In this document: positions 23,401 through 27,117 of the stretch, piece by piece
Layout: every line of letters begins with the position of its first letter
Position numbering within the stretch: the stretch's first letter is position 1
From: Maniola hyperantus
Lineage: Eukaryota; Arthropoda; Insecta; Lepidoptera; Nymphalidae
Direction of reading: 5' to 3'
Length of the DNA stretch: 64,000 nt
Assembly (NCBI RefSeq): GCF_902806685.2
Contig: NC_048553.1
Coordinates: forward strand, 12,939,440 to 13,003,439
The notes under the pieces: generated by a model
What the model was told of the DNA's origin: nothing
The model's input: only the letters and a program-made list of their open reading frames with translations
The model's database searches: none
Made by a program: the position numbers and the translations under genes

Positions 23401-26400
23401 GAAAAATTGATAACACCCAGGTGAGTCCCACAGGGCCCTCCTTTTCACTCAAAGATTTCCACCAATATCTTTTACGATGGGGTACGAAACCTTCCTACCT
23501 TCGAAAAGCTTCGTCTGACTGACGATTTTTTTATAAATTATAGTATCGTTGTCCATAGAGAGGAGGCCGGTGTCAAACGGCTACATGAGCTTACAGCGGC
23601 CGCCGTCTACCACCAAGATCCGAGAGCTGGGGGAAGATGCGCGATCTGAACCCGACGGGGGAGGGTACTATGCTGACTTTAGGAAGAAGGACTATAAAAT
23701 ACCTTTGACTAGCGTGAGTTACCACATAATTTGGGGTCTTGTAACTTTTGAGATATACAACGTTAGTTTTAGTATACGCAAAACCTGAAAGTAGTTTGTT
23801 CAGAATCAGTAACAGAATCGATTGCAATCATTTTTAGTACGGGTTATATTTTGACCAAAAAAAATAAAAAAATCCTGCTAGTTTGAACATCGAGTTGAAT
23901 GACCGCATGCAACAGCTGATTCGAGCCGCGCGAGCGGGAGCGCGCACGATCGACGCCAGCCGTCCCGTTCGCTCACTGCCGCTCGCTTGGGGTGACCATG
24001 TTTTTCGAGGACAACGACTCAACACAACACGCTTATAACTTCGTTAATTTTCATTAAATATTTTTGACATTTTGTATATATTATTTTCATGTAAAACTAT
24101 TTGTTTTACGTAAACGTAAAACGTAACACGTAAACACCTGTTTCGGTTTTTGCGTCAACTAAAACTAACGTTGTATATATATATAACTCCGAGAGTGAGA
24201 CGGTGTTTTGTATGGACTTAAGAGTGCAAGTCCACACAAAACACCGTCGTTATTTCAAAGTGGTGTTACCGCATCATTAAGCAAAGTTGCACTTTCAAAA
24301 AAAACTGTTCTAGAAAAAAGTCGGAAGTCATTTAAACGGTGTCCCACATAACACTAATTGTGGCGGGAAAATGAATGTTGACCTACTCCCGTTCTGGATA
24401 AGTGAGCACGGAATATATTGTATTTGCGCCCGGTTCGCACCCCATTGTGTCCAACATAATGGTCTAAGAGCCAGCGCGTGCCAGACCTTCGTTGTTTTAT
24501 AAAAGCTGAAAGTTTCTCGGCGTGTTGTCCCCAACACGGGAGCAACGATTAGCGACTACGAAGTTTGGATCATGGCTTTGGGAGATAACGGGTAATAAAG
24601 GTATAAAAATCTTACGTCAAAGTAATAGTATTAGAAATCACGTCATGCATCGCCAGAATCTCAGTGTCGTGGGAAATCCCCGCCATACCTGGCATAGCTT
24701 AAGGGTATCCCCTTAAACTTTTAAACTTAAAGAGCGTCTGGCAGGGCGTTGCCACGAGACTAAGTGTCTGGCAATGCATGACGTGATTTCTAATACTATT
24801 CCGAAATTTTAAAAAAAAATATACCTTATACTTTAACGTAAGATTTTTTACACCTTTATTACCTGTTATCTCCCAAAGCCACCATGATCTAAACTTCATA
24901 GTCGCTGATCGTTTCTCCCGTGTTGGGGACAATACGCAGAGAAACTTTCAGCGTTTATAAAATAACGAAGGTCTAGCACGCGCTGGCTCTCTATCACCTC
25001 ATTGTAGATGAAAACTCGCTTCGCAAACCACTATAGTATAATAGTACTCATATAATTGCACTTTGTTAAACTGCGGATGAAAAACTCTACCGTTTTCAAG
25101 AGCTCATTCGTTATTCTGTTGGAATCCCAAATTAAAATACCATCCTTCCCCGTTTTGTTGCGTTTATTTTCGTGAATTAATTTTAGTGCAAGCTCACTTC
25201 GCTGTAAATCAGCGAGCAAGACAAAATGTAAAACAAAACAACTGAATAAGTAATATAAAACAATCATCAACAGATCCTGACTAAGGCAGTGGTCCGACCG
25301 CGCCAGCGAGAAAACGACTAACTATCGGCAATTTTTCTCTCAAGAAACGCACAATAAATGTACATTCCGTGTAAACGAAAGAGATGCATATATCAAAAAT
25401 TGCTCTGTGACTGTTCACACTGCCGGCGACGACTTGCTTTACTAGTTTTGTCGCTGAGCGACGAGCTTTCAAAAATAAACTCTCTCAGCGATGCTCGCTC
25501 GCTCAAACTCGTGTAACGCGCCCGCAGGTTTACACAGGACTGGAGCGACCGCGGGCGAATGGCGCGAGTACCCGCTCGTCGCACTTGTACACTCGCTTAT
25601 AGCCCGGCGACAAAACTATCGAAACTACACACTCGCTTCCCGCCTATCGCTAACTCGTTTAAGTTTCTAGTTCTACTCGTTTCTCGTTCACTGTCGGCGG
25701 TCGGACCACTGCCTAAATCAGAAAGCAAGAGAAAATGTAAAACAAAACAACTGAATTAGTAATACACAGATCCTGACTAAATATTGGCGAAGTTGCTTGA
25801 AAAATAATGTTCCTATTACATTGACTTATTACTTCGTATGGACTGGGTGATTGAACAAACAAAATGGCACTGACTGGCAACCTCAGTGACGTCTGAATTT
25901 CAAACGGGTTGTTCTTTAGTATCTAAGAGGTGGCGCTGATTTATTTGGTTCCTAAACCGTGAAAAATTTTGTTCGCTTGACCATATCTTGTAATTTATAT
26001 CGATGTTCTATTATTATAGGGTTTCCAAGGAAGTTCCTTGTTTATCTTTAATAAGTCAGTTAAGAAAAAAATAATTTAGATTCTAGGTAGGTATATGCAT
26101 CGAAGCCTTGATAGCCTAGTTAGAACTTAGTCGGGGGCACACGAGTAGATAGTCCTACTCTGTGTCGGGGGTTCGATCCCGGGCACACACCTCTAACTTT
26201 TGTTGAGTTATGTCGTGTGCGTTTTGAGAAATTAAATATCACTTGCTTGCGAGGAAACCTGCATGCCTGAGAGTTCTCCATAATGATGTGAGAAGTCTGC
26301 CAATCCGTACTTGGCCAGTTTAGTGAGCCGGCGATGATGATATGATCATCATGATCAATCATCATGATGATGATGATGATATGATCATCATGATGATGAT

Positions 26401-26760
26401 ATGATCATCATGATCAATCATCATGATGATGATGATGATATGATCATCATGATCAATCATCATGATGATCATGGTGATATGATCATCATGATCAATCATC
26501 ATGATGATCATGATGATATGATCATCATGATCAATCATCATGATGATGATGATATACATCGATGACCAAGAAGGACCAGCTGTGAAAAGAGAAGTATTGA
26601 CCTTAATTTTTTGTTTCAGTCCTACCACAGCCTAAACCGCGTGAACAAGGGAGTGAACGCGTGCAGCCCCAGCGGTGGAGTGACGTCATCGCTCACGGCG
26701 CACCGCCTCCGACCCGAGGTCGTCACGACATCGCATCGGGTGCAAGAGAGTTGTATATAA
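4943..26760 (+). CDS. Sidestep-family cell-surface receptor gene, 3' part (8 exons seen)
   Basis: Eight exons joined by GT-AG splicing encode the last 390 residues of a type I membrane protein; earlier exons lie left of the window. Order in the partial protein: Ig domain (about 1-99), fibronectin type III domain (about 101-195), transmembrane helix (about 211-233), cytoplasmic tail (234-390). The pairing of a V-D-A-x-P-type Ig domain, a YGTLxC strand, the xPCxF turn and the NCTxxNQSxDSLxVEC start of the FnIII domain is what I know from the insect Side family, whose members bind Beat-family partners during axon guidance and synapse matching. Function is inferred from family only. Drosophila has eight Side paralogues; I cannot say which one this matches. 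Introns are full of mobile elements, including a 6.4-kb BEL element. Exon joins were checked for phase: 157, 140, 137, 166, 154, 122, 155 and 141 nt. Confidence 0.85.
5122..5385 (-). mobile_element. Hel-B non-autonomous Helitron
   Basis: The plus strand begins CTAGCTGATGCCCGCGACTT, the complement of the hairpin plus CTAG end. It continues with GATAAAAAGTAGCCTATGTC-type and ACGTGATTAAAGGACAAACC motifs and fades before the TC end. It starts 22 bp after the exon 1 donor. Confidence 0.7.
5744..5883 (+). CDS. Side-family exon 2 of window (Ig domain, second half)
   Basis: Acceptor TAG at 5741-5743, donor GTAAGA at 5884. It encodes residues 54-99, including TDMEYGTLACFGENAVGQQ with the second Ig Cys79, and Cys92 in VPCLF, which could pair with Cys5. 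It ends in phase 1. A second AG nine bases downstream (5751-5752) would also keep frame and remove three residues, so the start could be 5744 or 5753; I chose the first because the preceding tract is more pyrimidine-rich. A MITE begins about 20 bp after the donor. Confidence 0.85.
5903..6294 (+). mobile_element. CAGGGTGT MITE, left end lost
   Basis: The right end CCAGCGTTCTGATTACACCCTGTA is the family terminus; the left end has been lost, leaving GCGTTATTGTTATAC just after the exon 2 donor. It contains a hairpin (6,098-6,209) made by an inverted copy of its own AAATCCTATAATTTTGTAAA stretch. Confidence 0.7.
6677..6946 (-). mobile_element. Hel-A Helitron with long TCAG microsatellite
   Basis: The plus strand starts CTAGCTTATGCTCGCGAC after an A. 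The CAGT repeat has expanded to about 16 units. The TC end is degenerate. Confidence 0.8.
7181..7500. mobile_element. CTAGGATAAAA fold-back MITE
   Basis: The ends CTAGGATAAAAATAATGACG and CGTCATTATTTTTATCCTAG are perfect inverted repeats of 20 bp, extended imperfectly further in. No coding. Confidence 0.75.
8007..8104 (-). mobile_element. Hel-A Helitron, truncated
   Basis: Only the CTAG-side third remains (CTAGCTTATGCCCGCGAC to GCGAATGCCTACGT). It ends about 125 bp before exon 3. Confidence 0.65.
8230..8366 (+). CDS. Side-family exon 3 of window (FnIII domain, first half)
   Basis: Acceptor TTTTTTTCCATAG at 8217-8229; donor GTAAAT at 8367. It encodes residues 101-145, starting GRPFHLQNCTVANQSLDSLY and continuing VECVENFDGGLPQTFLMELLE. 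The sequence N-C-T followed by N-Q-S gives two glycosylation sequons, and the two cysteines (108 and 122) are a hallmark of the membrane-proximal FnIII domain in Side proteins. It ends in phase 0. A pair of tandem Hel-A Helitrons starts 22 bp after the donor. Confidence 0.88.
8389..8564 (+). mobile_element. Hel-A Helitron, first of a tandem pair
   Basis: TC at 8,389 follows an A; it ends AATAAGCTAG at 8,564. The second Helitron begins at the very next base. Confidence 0.8.
8565..8780 (+). mobile_element. Hel-A Helitron, second of a tandem pair
   Basis: It starts TCTAAATATATAAAAGG directly after the CTAG of the previous copy and ends CATAAGCTAG followed by T. The hairpin CGC-G-GAC-GAA-GTC-GCG lies about 12 nt before the end. 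Confidence 0.85.
8891..9103 (-). mobile_element. Hel-B Helitron
   Basis: The plus strand starts CTAGCTGATGCCCGCGAC after an A; the other end has ACTTTCGCAATTATTTATAA, a degenerate form of the Hel-B 5' end. It abuts the next copy, a head-to-tail pair. Confidence 0.7.
9105..9716 (-). mobile_element. Hel-B Helitron split by a retroposed insert
   Basis: The plus strand begins CTAGCTGATGCCTGTGAC and ends TAATATTAGTATGGA followed by T, the complement of the A|TCCATAC 5' end. The poly(A)-tailed segment 9,265-9,649 is nested in it. Confidence 0.75.
9265..9649 (+). mobile_element. poly(A)-tailed retroposed sequence with target duplication
   Basis: The insert ends GTGATAAATAAATTA followed by about ten A; AATAAA at 9,632-9,637 is a polyadenylation signal. 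It is flanked by AAAAGCT (9,258-9,264 and 9,646-9,652, the right copy overlapping the A tail), and the uninterrupted Helitron (compare 54,423-54,440) lacks it. No open frame of note. It is either a retrocopy of an unknown transcript or an A-tailed SINE. Confidence 0.7.
9754..9917. mobile_element. AGAGGGGAAGCTTCA fold-back MITE, copy 1
   Basis: The ends AGAGGGGAAGCTTCACA and TGAAGCTTCCCCTCT are inverted, and inside are CACGCACACCACGACGTGCC and GGCACGTCGTGGTGTG-type inverted arms. The copy at 33,390-33,553 is the same element in the opposite orientation. Confidence 0.75.
9925..10448. mobile_element. TAGCATGGGC fold-back MITE ending 44 bp before exon 4
   Basis: The ends TAGCATGGGCGGGGATATAA and TTGTCTCCTGCCCATGCTA are inverted, with inner GGATAAA/TTTATCC motifs repeated. 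The middle holds a 12-bp-like tandem of ACCCAAACATA/ACCCAAACACA (about 10,150-10,245). Confidence 0.65.
10493..10658 (+). CDS. Side-family exon 4 of window (FnIII domain, second half)
   Basis: Acceptor TTCCCAG at 10486-10492; donor GTGAGT at 10659. It encodes residues 146-200: RYNVSTN, then YFEVRGLPPGVTYRIDLYAV and NAKGRSDVS, the typical FnIII F-G region (L-P-P-G-x-x-Y followed by A-x-N-A-x-G-x-S). It ends in phase 1 after AKFT, which leads into the juxtamembrane linker. A fold-back MITE ends 44 bp before the acceptor. Confidence 0.88.
10690..10840 (+). repeat. tRNA-like SINE-type fragment
   Basis: GCGCAGCGGGTGTACAGTCG (A-box-like) followed by CACAGGTTCGATTCCCACCC (B-box) suggests a tRNA-derived head, then an AT-rich tail with a T run (10,819-10,829). 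No second copy was seen in the window. Confidence 0.4.
10870..11670. other. intron 4, no element recognised
   Basis: AT-rich intron sequence. I saw no coding frame, terminal repeats or strong hairpins. Confidence 0.4.
11673..12303 (+). mobile_element. CAGGGTGT MITE with a nested MITE
   Basis: It runs from GGTGTAACCAGAACGCTAGC to GCCAGCGTTCTGGTTACACC and CTGTA. A second element (11,825-12,113) interrupts it. Its right end lies 60 bp before exon 5. Confidence 0.75.
11825..12113. mobile_element. TGGCACCGATTCT MITE nested in the CAGGGTGT MITE
   Basis: The ends TGGCACCGATTCT and AGAATCGGGGCCA are inverted, with inner TTTTAGAGTATTCGCA / TGCAGATACTCTAAAT also inverted. The host MITE resumes with TTGACTCTGAGTGGCC. 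Confidence 0.65.
12363..12516 (+). CDS. Side-family exon 5 of window (transmembrane segment)
   Basis: Acceptor TTTTTTTTTCTTTGTGCAG ends at 12362; donor GTTGGT begins at 12517, a non-optimal but valid donor. It encodes residues 202-251. A hydrophobic run from about residue 211 to 233 (VLASIAAMSALLAAAVCGVL and onward) is the membrane helix, followed at once by the basic stop-transfer stretch YKRHANRHRHLPAKH. It ends in phase 2. The right terminus of a MITE lies about 60 bp upstream. Confidence 0.83.
12663..12955 (+). mobile_element. Hel-B Helitron, degenerate right end
   Basis: The start A|TCCATACT and AATATTGTAAATGCGAAAGT are the Hel-B 5' end, followed by TCTG/TCTA microsatellite and GGAGAAGGACATAGGCTAC. 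The CTAG end is replaced by other sequence near 12,880. Confidence 0.6.
13005..13334 (-). mobile_element. SINE-2 (tRNA-derived), copy 1
   Basis: On the minus strand the head reads CTCCCTGGCGCAGTGGTAAG (A box) and GGTTCCGGGTTCGATTCCTG (B box), then a conserved body with GGCACGGCTTTGCCGG on the plus strand, and a 3' A/T tail at the left. Copies at 27,209-27,553 and 55,463-55,797 have the same orientation. Confidence 0.85.
13627..13795 (+). mobile_element. Hel-B Helitron fragment
   Basis: TTTATAAATGCGAAAGTGTG at the left and GGTTACTTTTTATCCTGGAA further in mark the family. The CTAG end is missing. Confidence 0.5.
14074..14528 (-). repeat. GGTTCCG repeat, near full length
   Basis: The plus strand starts CGTCCAAGTGCGAGTCAGGC and ends AAGGTACGGAACCCTAAAAA. 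A GACA microsatellite of about 10 units lies at 14,420-14,470. Confidence 0.65.
14605..14699. repeat. 53-bp direct duplication
   Basis: CAACTCAGTGCGGGCCTGGT and the following GACTGGTGAGGCGAGCAACA occur at 14,605 and again at 14,658. Two units only. Confidence 0.7.
14884..15180 (+). mobile_element. SINE-1 (tRNA-derived), full-length head
   Basis: A box in GATCGCCTAGTGGTTGGGAC, B box in GGGGGTTCGATCCCGGGC, then CACCTCTGACTTTTCAGAGT, the GAAGGAAAACATCGTGAGGA body and the 3' end AGTGAGCCGGCGATGGGTGA. The GATGAT tail is cut off by the following LINE end. Confidence 0.9.
15181..15486 (+). mobile_element. LINE-P 3' end with (ATTTC)n tail, upstream of exon 6
   Basis: 5'-truncated non-LTR element: ATATGCTCCTGAAAAAAGCA, the GAGCAACCGCCGAGTTTCTT core, CATTCCGAACCAGTGGTAGA, and a tail of repeated ATTTC (15,456-15,486). 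It is the same family as 15,683-16,060 (opposite strand), 33,014, 33,727 and 59,005. Confidence 0.7.
15547..15668 (+). CDS. Side-family exon 6 of window (cytoplasmic tail)
   Basis: Acceptor TTAAATCCCACAG ends at 15546; donor GTAACT begins at 15669. The frame set by exon 5 (phase 2) reads SEAMYAERNAQCSTPVKAEV and ends in an acidic run rich in Asp-Pro before IIPNLY. Residues 253-292. The other two frames have no such continuity. The exon lies between a plus-oriented LINE 3' end (tail ending 60 bp upstream) and a minus-oriented copy of the same LINE end (tail starting about 15 bp downstream). Confidence 0.78.
15683..16060 (-). mobile_element. LINE-P 3' end with (AGAAT)n tail, downstream of exon 6
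   Basis: The plus strand begins with repeated TAGAA (nine units, 15,683-15,730), then the complement of the LINE-P end (TACCACTGGTTCGGAATGCC, AAGAAACTCGGCGGTTGCTC, TATAATATGC). It starts 15 bp after the exon 6 donor. Confidence 0.7.
16061..16820. other. intron 6, mostly unrecognised
   Basis: Contains two CATGACGTCACA/TGTGACGTCACA patches (about 16,458 and 16,525) lying in opposite orientation, perhaps arms of an old MITE. No coding. Confidence 0.35.
16822..17045 (+). repeat. GGTTCCG repeat, truncated
   Basis: It starts TTTTTAGGGTTCCGTATCTT and keeps about half the family sequence, ending about 55 bp before the BEL target site. Confidence 0.6.
17106..17479 (+). repeat. 5' LTR of BEL element
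   Basis: 374 bp, TG...CA ends, identical in length to the 3' LTR. A TATATAAAA box lies at about 17,155-17,163. A strong splice-donor consensus CAG|GTGAGT occurs near its 3' end (GT at 17,436-17,437). A GC-rich CCCGGGACC stretch precedes the centre. Confidence 0.95.
17486..17503 (+). other. candidate primer binding site of BEL element
   Basis: Seven bases after the 5' LTR the sequence reads TGGTCCTTCTCCCTCG. It begins with TGG, the complement of a tRNA CCA end, at the position expected for a primer binding site. I could not assign the primer tRNA from memory, so this rests on position and the TGG start only. Confidence 0.45.
17646..22964 (+). CDS. gag-pol: BEL/Pao gag-pol polyprotein (1,772 aa)
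   Basis: One continuous frame encodes structural, protease, polymerase and integration functions of the element. Order: coiled, charged N-terminus (about 1-115); DUF1759-type gag region starting LPALELRSFDGTPSKW (about 118-250); Cys/His zinc-binding segment with CPYC, CLNC and CFCG motifs (about 350-420); aspartic protease with LLDSGS (active Asp 511); reverse transcriptase with FYMDDY (Asp 928 and 929); RNase H-like region beginning GFADASEKCYGA; integrase with an N-terminal HH-CC zinc site ending CNRCFK; catalytic Asp in GVDYAGP (1478), Asp in LSDGGG (1544) and Glu in GIWE (1595); and a C-terminal WPLG-containing domain typical of BEL integrases. Length is in the usual range for BEL/Pao. 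The first ATG of the frame, 166 bp after the LTR, was taken as start. The usual D-N-G triplet after the second Asp is D-G-G here. Confidence 0.95.
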   Translation: MADKKDLEIELKILEAKQQSFYKHIQGLYDLSKDLTNDLSLKNFLIKIKLLDTLRSDFISVTEQLNIANLKVNPKASINFDTLTSFDELYCNIKSAESNALSKLAQNTSQNLDLLKKLPALELRSFDGTPSKWTAFYENFSTLIHNNSKLSNAEKIQYLLGKLSDKALISCSGIQPVAANYEIIWNALIEKYEDKRTLASIYFEEILKFKSIQTASQSSLDSFIDQFCSAQAALRRLEIKDLADFIFTHIALSKLDKETVTLFEQTYRHEKIPSFDSLVQFVKEQSKIYTLRSTSVSTSKQSPKVNSSPQTKRANSFKPTASSFHVKNNYHSEKPQTTQFRTSPQNFPKCPYCATDSSIHPLFRCNKFMERDPIFRVQFVKDNNLCLNCIGFHSLESCRSRIRCFCGASHHSKLHAGIEPTTQAPTQIETARAASQKSAVHATVYDRPSEPPAPRASSAPVQAQSFVARPPFDTLSNARAPNSMHTILLPTAVVYVFNNNGERCTMRVLLDSGSMCHIITKSCCDRLNLKINGSTSVIQGLGLSELQVQGQTRITLHSRFDNRSKYSIQARVVENISDKIPNEFIDLTNLNHLKNLPLADEEFHTPAEIDCLIGNELFPFILGSHKVMSPVSSVVGMQSAFGYVLLGRADCLASSTPLKERSFHTFSKTTEPNLEELTQRFWELDSVPNKKHLSPDDAACERILQNSLSRDTQGRYTVSLPFKENPAVLGRSYEIAKRRLSNLEKKLNSIPELRKDYNETISEYLNKGYLNLIKNPAPGPCYYIPHHAVYRPDKTSSRTRIVLDASCKTISDDNCNRSLNDILYTGPNLQANIFDLLINLRLFSIALSADIEKMYFQIKLSPEDHRYQRILYRFDTSDPVETFEFNCVSFGVCSSPYLAMRVVKQLAADERARFPNAAVAAERHFYMDDYVSSVPSIEEAKILYTELVQLFNAGGFKLTKWISNSTHLLKEIPTDLHSPSIVQFDESSITANTKIVGLQWEPNADVFTFKVNAPNESQCTKRIILSVTARLFDPLSLLGPVTALLKLLVQECWKQNLDWDEEAPSSIQDQWFQLQRELHLLEQLQIPRHIGILQTTNNISLIGFADASEKCYGAVIYLRVCSADTDKAQVTLLCARSRVASPKCNVSLPRLELCANLLLSNLIVAVKDSISERVKINQIFAFSDSTIALSWIHASPHRFQTFVANRIAAINANLPAENWYHVSGKENPADIISRPIMPAQILNNTLWFHGPAWVSQPFCDWPLNAHTKDATDELPEQKRLVSLTAKVSDVENDHNYLYNSANRMSNWNKFLHSWVYVLRFSKILKSNGDITVTDLEATEMYILRVIQERHSFNTNSDALRKLNAFTDENGIIRVGGRLSQSQLDYSQKHPVVLPAKDRIVHLIVDYFHKQNAHTGPALLLALLRQKYWIVAARNMVRKIVQSCNRCFKLKPKNTFPIMGDLPHYRVSEVKSFVFTGVDYAGPFYITQYRRRGVRSMKAYLCLFICLTTKALHLELVSDLSAQLFLDAFRRFISRRGPVSLVLSDGGGAFVKANRRPDEIHELLSKDRFLDQHLADLRIQFKRNPPYSPHFSGIWEVNVKSVKTHLSKVIGTQILTYEELNTVLVQVEGIMNSRPLCVLSSDPSEPTALTPAHFLNVTPLKYLPAEDLTDVPQCRLNRYELLSKLVQSYWQRWSREYLSSLQSRQKWNTPSLPIQVGCIVIIRDDNSPPLSWPLGIIQEVYPGKDGVVRTARVRTRTGSYVRPVVRLCPLPLQ
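23079..23090 (+). other. polypurine tract of BEL element
   Basis: The purine-rich run CGGGGGATGA directly abuts the 3' LTR start (TGTTTACG at 23,091). This is where plus-strand DNA synthesis is primed in LTR elements. Position and composition are the only evidence. Confidence 0.75.
23091..23464 (+). repeat. 3' LTR of BEL element
   Basis: 374 bp, one base different from the 5' LTR by eye (position 23,123). It carries the same TATA box and the same CAG|GTGAGT donor-like site (GT at 23,421-23,422). It is followed by the target duplication ATATC and then 89 bp of intron before exon 7. Confidence 0.95.
23559..23713 (+). CDS. Side-family exon 7 of window (cytoplasmic tail)
   Basis: Acceptor TTGTCCATAG ends at 23558; donor GTGAGT begins at 23714. 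The phase-1 join gives Glu293, then RRPVSNGYMSLQRPPSTTKI and RELGEDARSEPDGGGYYADF followed by RKKDYKIPLTS, residues 294-344. Tyrosines in NGYMSL and GGYYAD could be phosphorylation sites, which is inference only. The 3' LTR of the BEL element ends 94 bp before this exon. It ends in phase 0. Confidence 0.8.
23834..24466. other. intron 7, left part
   Basis: No coding. A 48-bp hairpin at 24,202-24,249 has arms ACGGTGTTTTGTATGGACTT and AAGTCCACACAAAACACCGT (one mismatch). Confidence 0.4.
24467..24990. mobile_element. AGAGCCAGCG fold-back MITE with ~245-bp arms, copy 2
   Basis: Left arm AGAGCCAGCGCGTGCCAGAC... and right arm ending AGCACGCGCTGGCTCT are inverted over nearly the whole element, including AATCACGTCATGCAT/ATGCATGACGTGATT. 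It is almost one long hairpin. Confidence 0.8.
25205..25283. repeat. direct repeat flanking a MITE, left copy
   Basis: AAATCAGCGAGCAAGACAAA through AGATCCTGACTAA is repeated at 25,714-25,781 on the other side of the MITE, with an extra 11 bp here. Confidence 0.7.
25284..25714. mobile_element. AGGCAGTGGTCCGACCG MITE
   Basis: The ends AGGCAGTGGTCCGACCG and CGGTCGGACCACTGCCT are perfect inverted repeats of 17 bp. The inner sequence is rich in CGCTCGC/GCGAGCG motifs. The CAGTGG...CCACTG end type is seen in hAT-like elements. Confidence 0.75.
25830..25990 (+). repeat. AAATGGCAC repeat, copy without insertion
   Basis: Shared with 48,880-49,325 (carrying a Helitron) and 53,335-53,545 (reverse). 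Motifs: ACAAAATGGCACTGACTGG, GCAACCTCAGTGACGTCTG, CTAAGAGGTGGCGCTGATTT and ACCGTGAAAAATTTTGTTCG. The third copy shows the empty Helitron site. Confidence 0.7.
26105..26341 (+). mobile_element. SINE-1 (tRNA-derived) upstream of exon 8
   Basis: Head GATAGCCTAGTTAGAACTTA, B box GGGGGTTCGATCCCGGGC, body with GAGGAAACCTGCATGCCTGA and end TAGTGAGCCGGCGATGATGA. Its tail leads directly into the minisatellite. Confidence 0.85.
26336..26557. repeat. ATGATCATCATG minisatellite, about 60-bp unit
   Basis: About four units of ATATGATCATCATGATCAAT plus CATCATGATGATGATGATG with small differences. The unit is itself almost palindromic (ATGATCAT). It grew from the SINE-1 GATGAT tail and ends 62 bp before exon 8. 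Confidence 0.85.
26620..26760 (+). CDS. Side-family terminal exon 8 of window
   Basis: Acceptor TTTTTTGTTTCAG ends at 26619. It opens in phase 0 with SYHSLNRVNKGVNACSPSGG and ends RLRPEVVTTSHRVQESCI followed by TAA at 26758-26760. This completes residues 345-390 of the partial protein. The last three residues Ser-Cys-Ile fit the class I PDZ-ligand pattern (S/T-x-hydrophobic), so binding to a synaptic scaffold is possible but unproven. The SINE-derived ATCATGATG minisatellite ends about 62 bp upstream. Confidence 0.82.
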   Translation, partial: SYHSLNRVNKGVNACSPSGGVTSSLTAHRLRPEVVTTSHRVQESCI

Positions 26761-27117
26761 ACTAGAAATAGAATAGAGGGAGCATTGTGATGATTTATTA
26801 CACGACTGCCCAAAAAAAGGAATGTAATGTTCTCGGGGTACATGTATGTGAGTTTGTTTATTCCACCATTACTTCTAAATGCGGGAACAGATTTGGATGT
26901 ATTGGGTGGGGTATACCTAGTTAGAAAATCCCGATTGACAATGGCTAGAATTTTTTTGAAAAATTTAAATTTTTGGTTTGTTTCATAGCATGGGCAGTAT
27001 TATTTTTAGTTTTATTTTAAAATACGAATTGTTTTATTTGTATACTTAACGTTTATAATCTCGACTGTAACATTTGCTCGATTTTTGAAAATCGAACAAT
27101 TTAGTTTGGAATGACCG
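26761..27117 (+). other. start of 3' UTR of the Side-family gene
   Basis: This sequence follows the stop codon directly. I see no coding frame and no recognised repeat in it. No clear AATAAA signal is placed here, so the polyadenylation site is unknown; AATAAA-rich stretches occur much later (around 31,600 and 32,160), which would make a very long UTR if used. Confidence 0.4.

Larger units (their letters stand above)
17106..23464 (+). mobile_element. complete BEL/Pao LTR retrotransposon
   Basis: The element begins TGTTTACG and ends TTTCCACCA, is bounded by two 374-bp LTRs, and is flanked by the 5-bp direct repeat ATATC (17,101-17,105 and 23,465-23,469), the usual BEL/Pao target duplication length. 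The single gag-pol frame is unbroken. By my reading the LTRs differ at one position (C at 17,138, G at 23,123), so the insertion is very recent. It lies in the same orientation as the Side-family gene, in the intron between exons 6 and 7. The intact frame and near-identical LTRs suggest a possibly active autonomous copy. Confidence 0.95.

Noticed and set aside
23834..24025. Minus-strand frame of 63 codons with Arg/Ala-rich stretch as a gene
   Set aside because: Short, no homologous motif, no splice or promoter support; lies in the intron between exons 7 and 8.
24202..24249. 48-bp hairpin as a microRNA
   Set aside because: The stem is only 20 bp with a short loop, below the usual length; kept as a note in the intron entry.
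26362..26628. Met-Ile-Asp-His-Asp-rich frame on the minus strand
   Set aside because: It is the translated ATCATGATG minisatellite beside a SINE tail and is not a histidine-rich protein.
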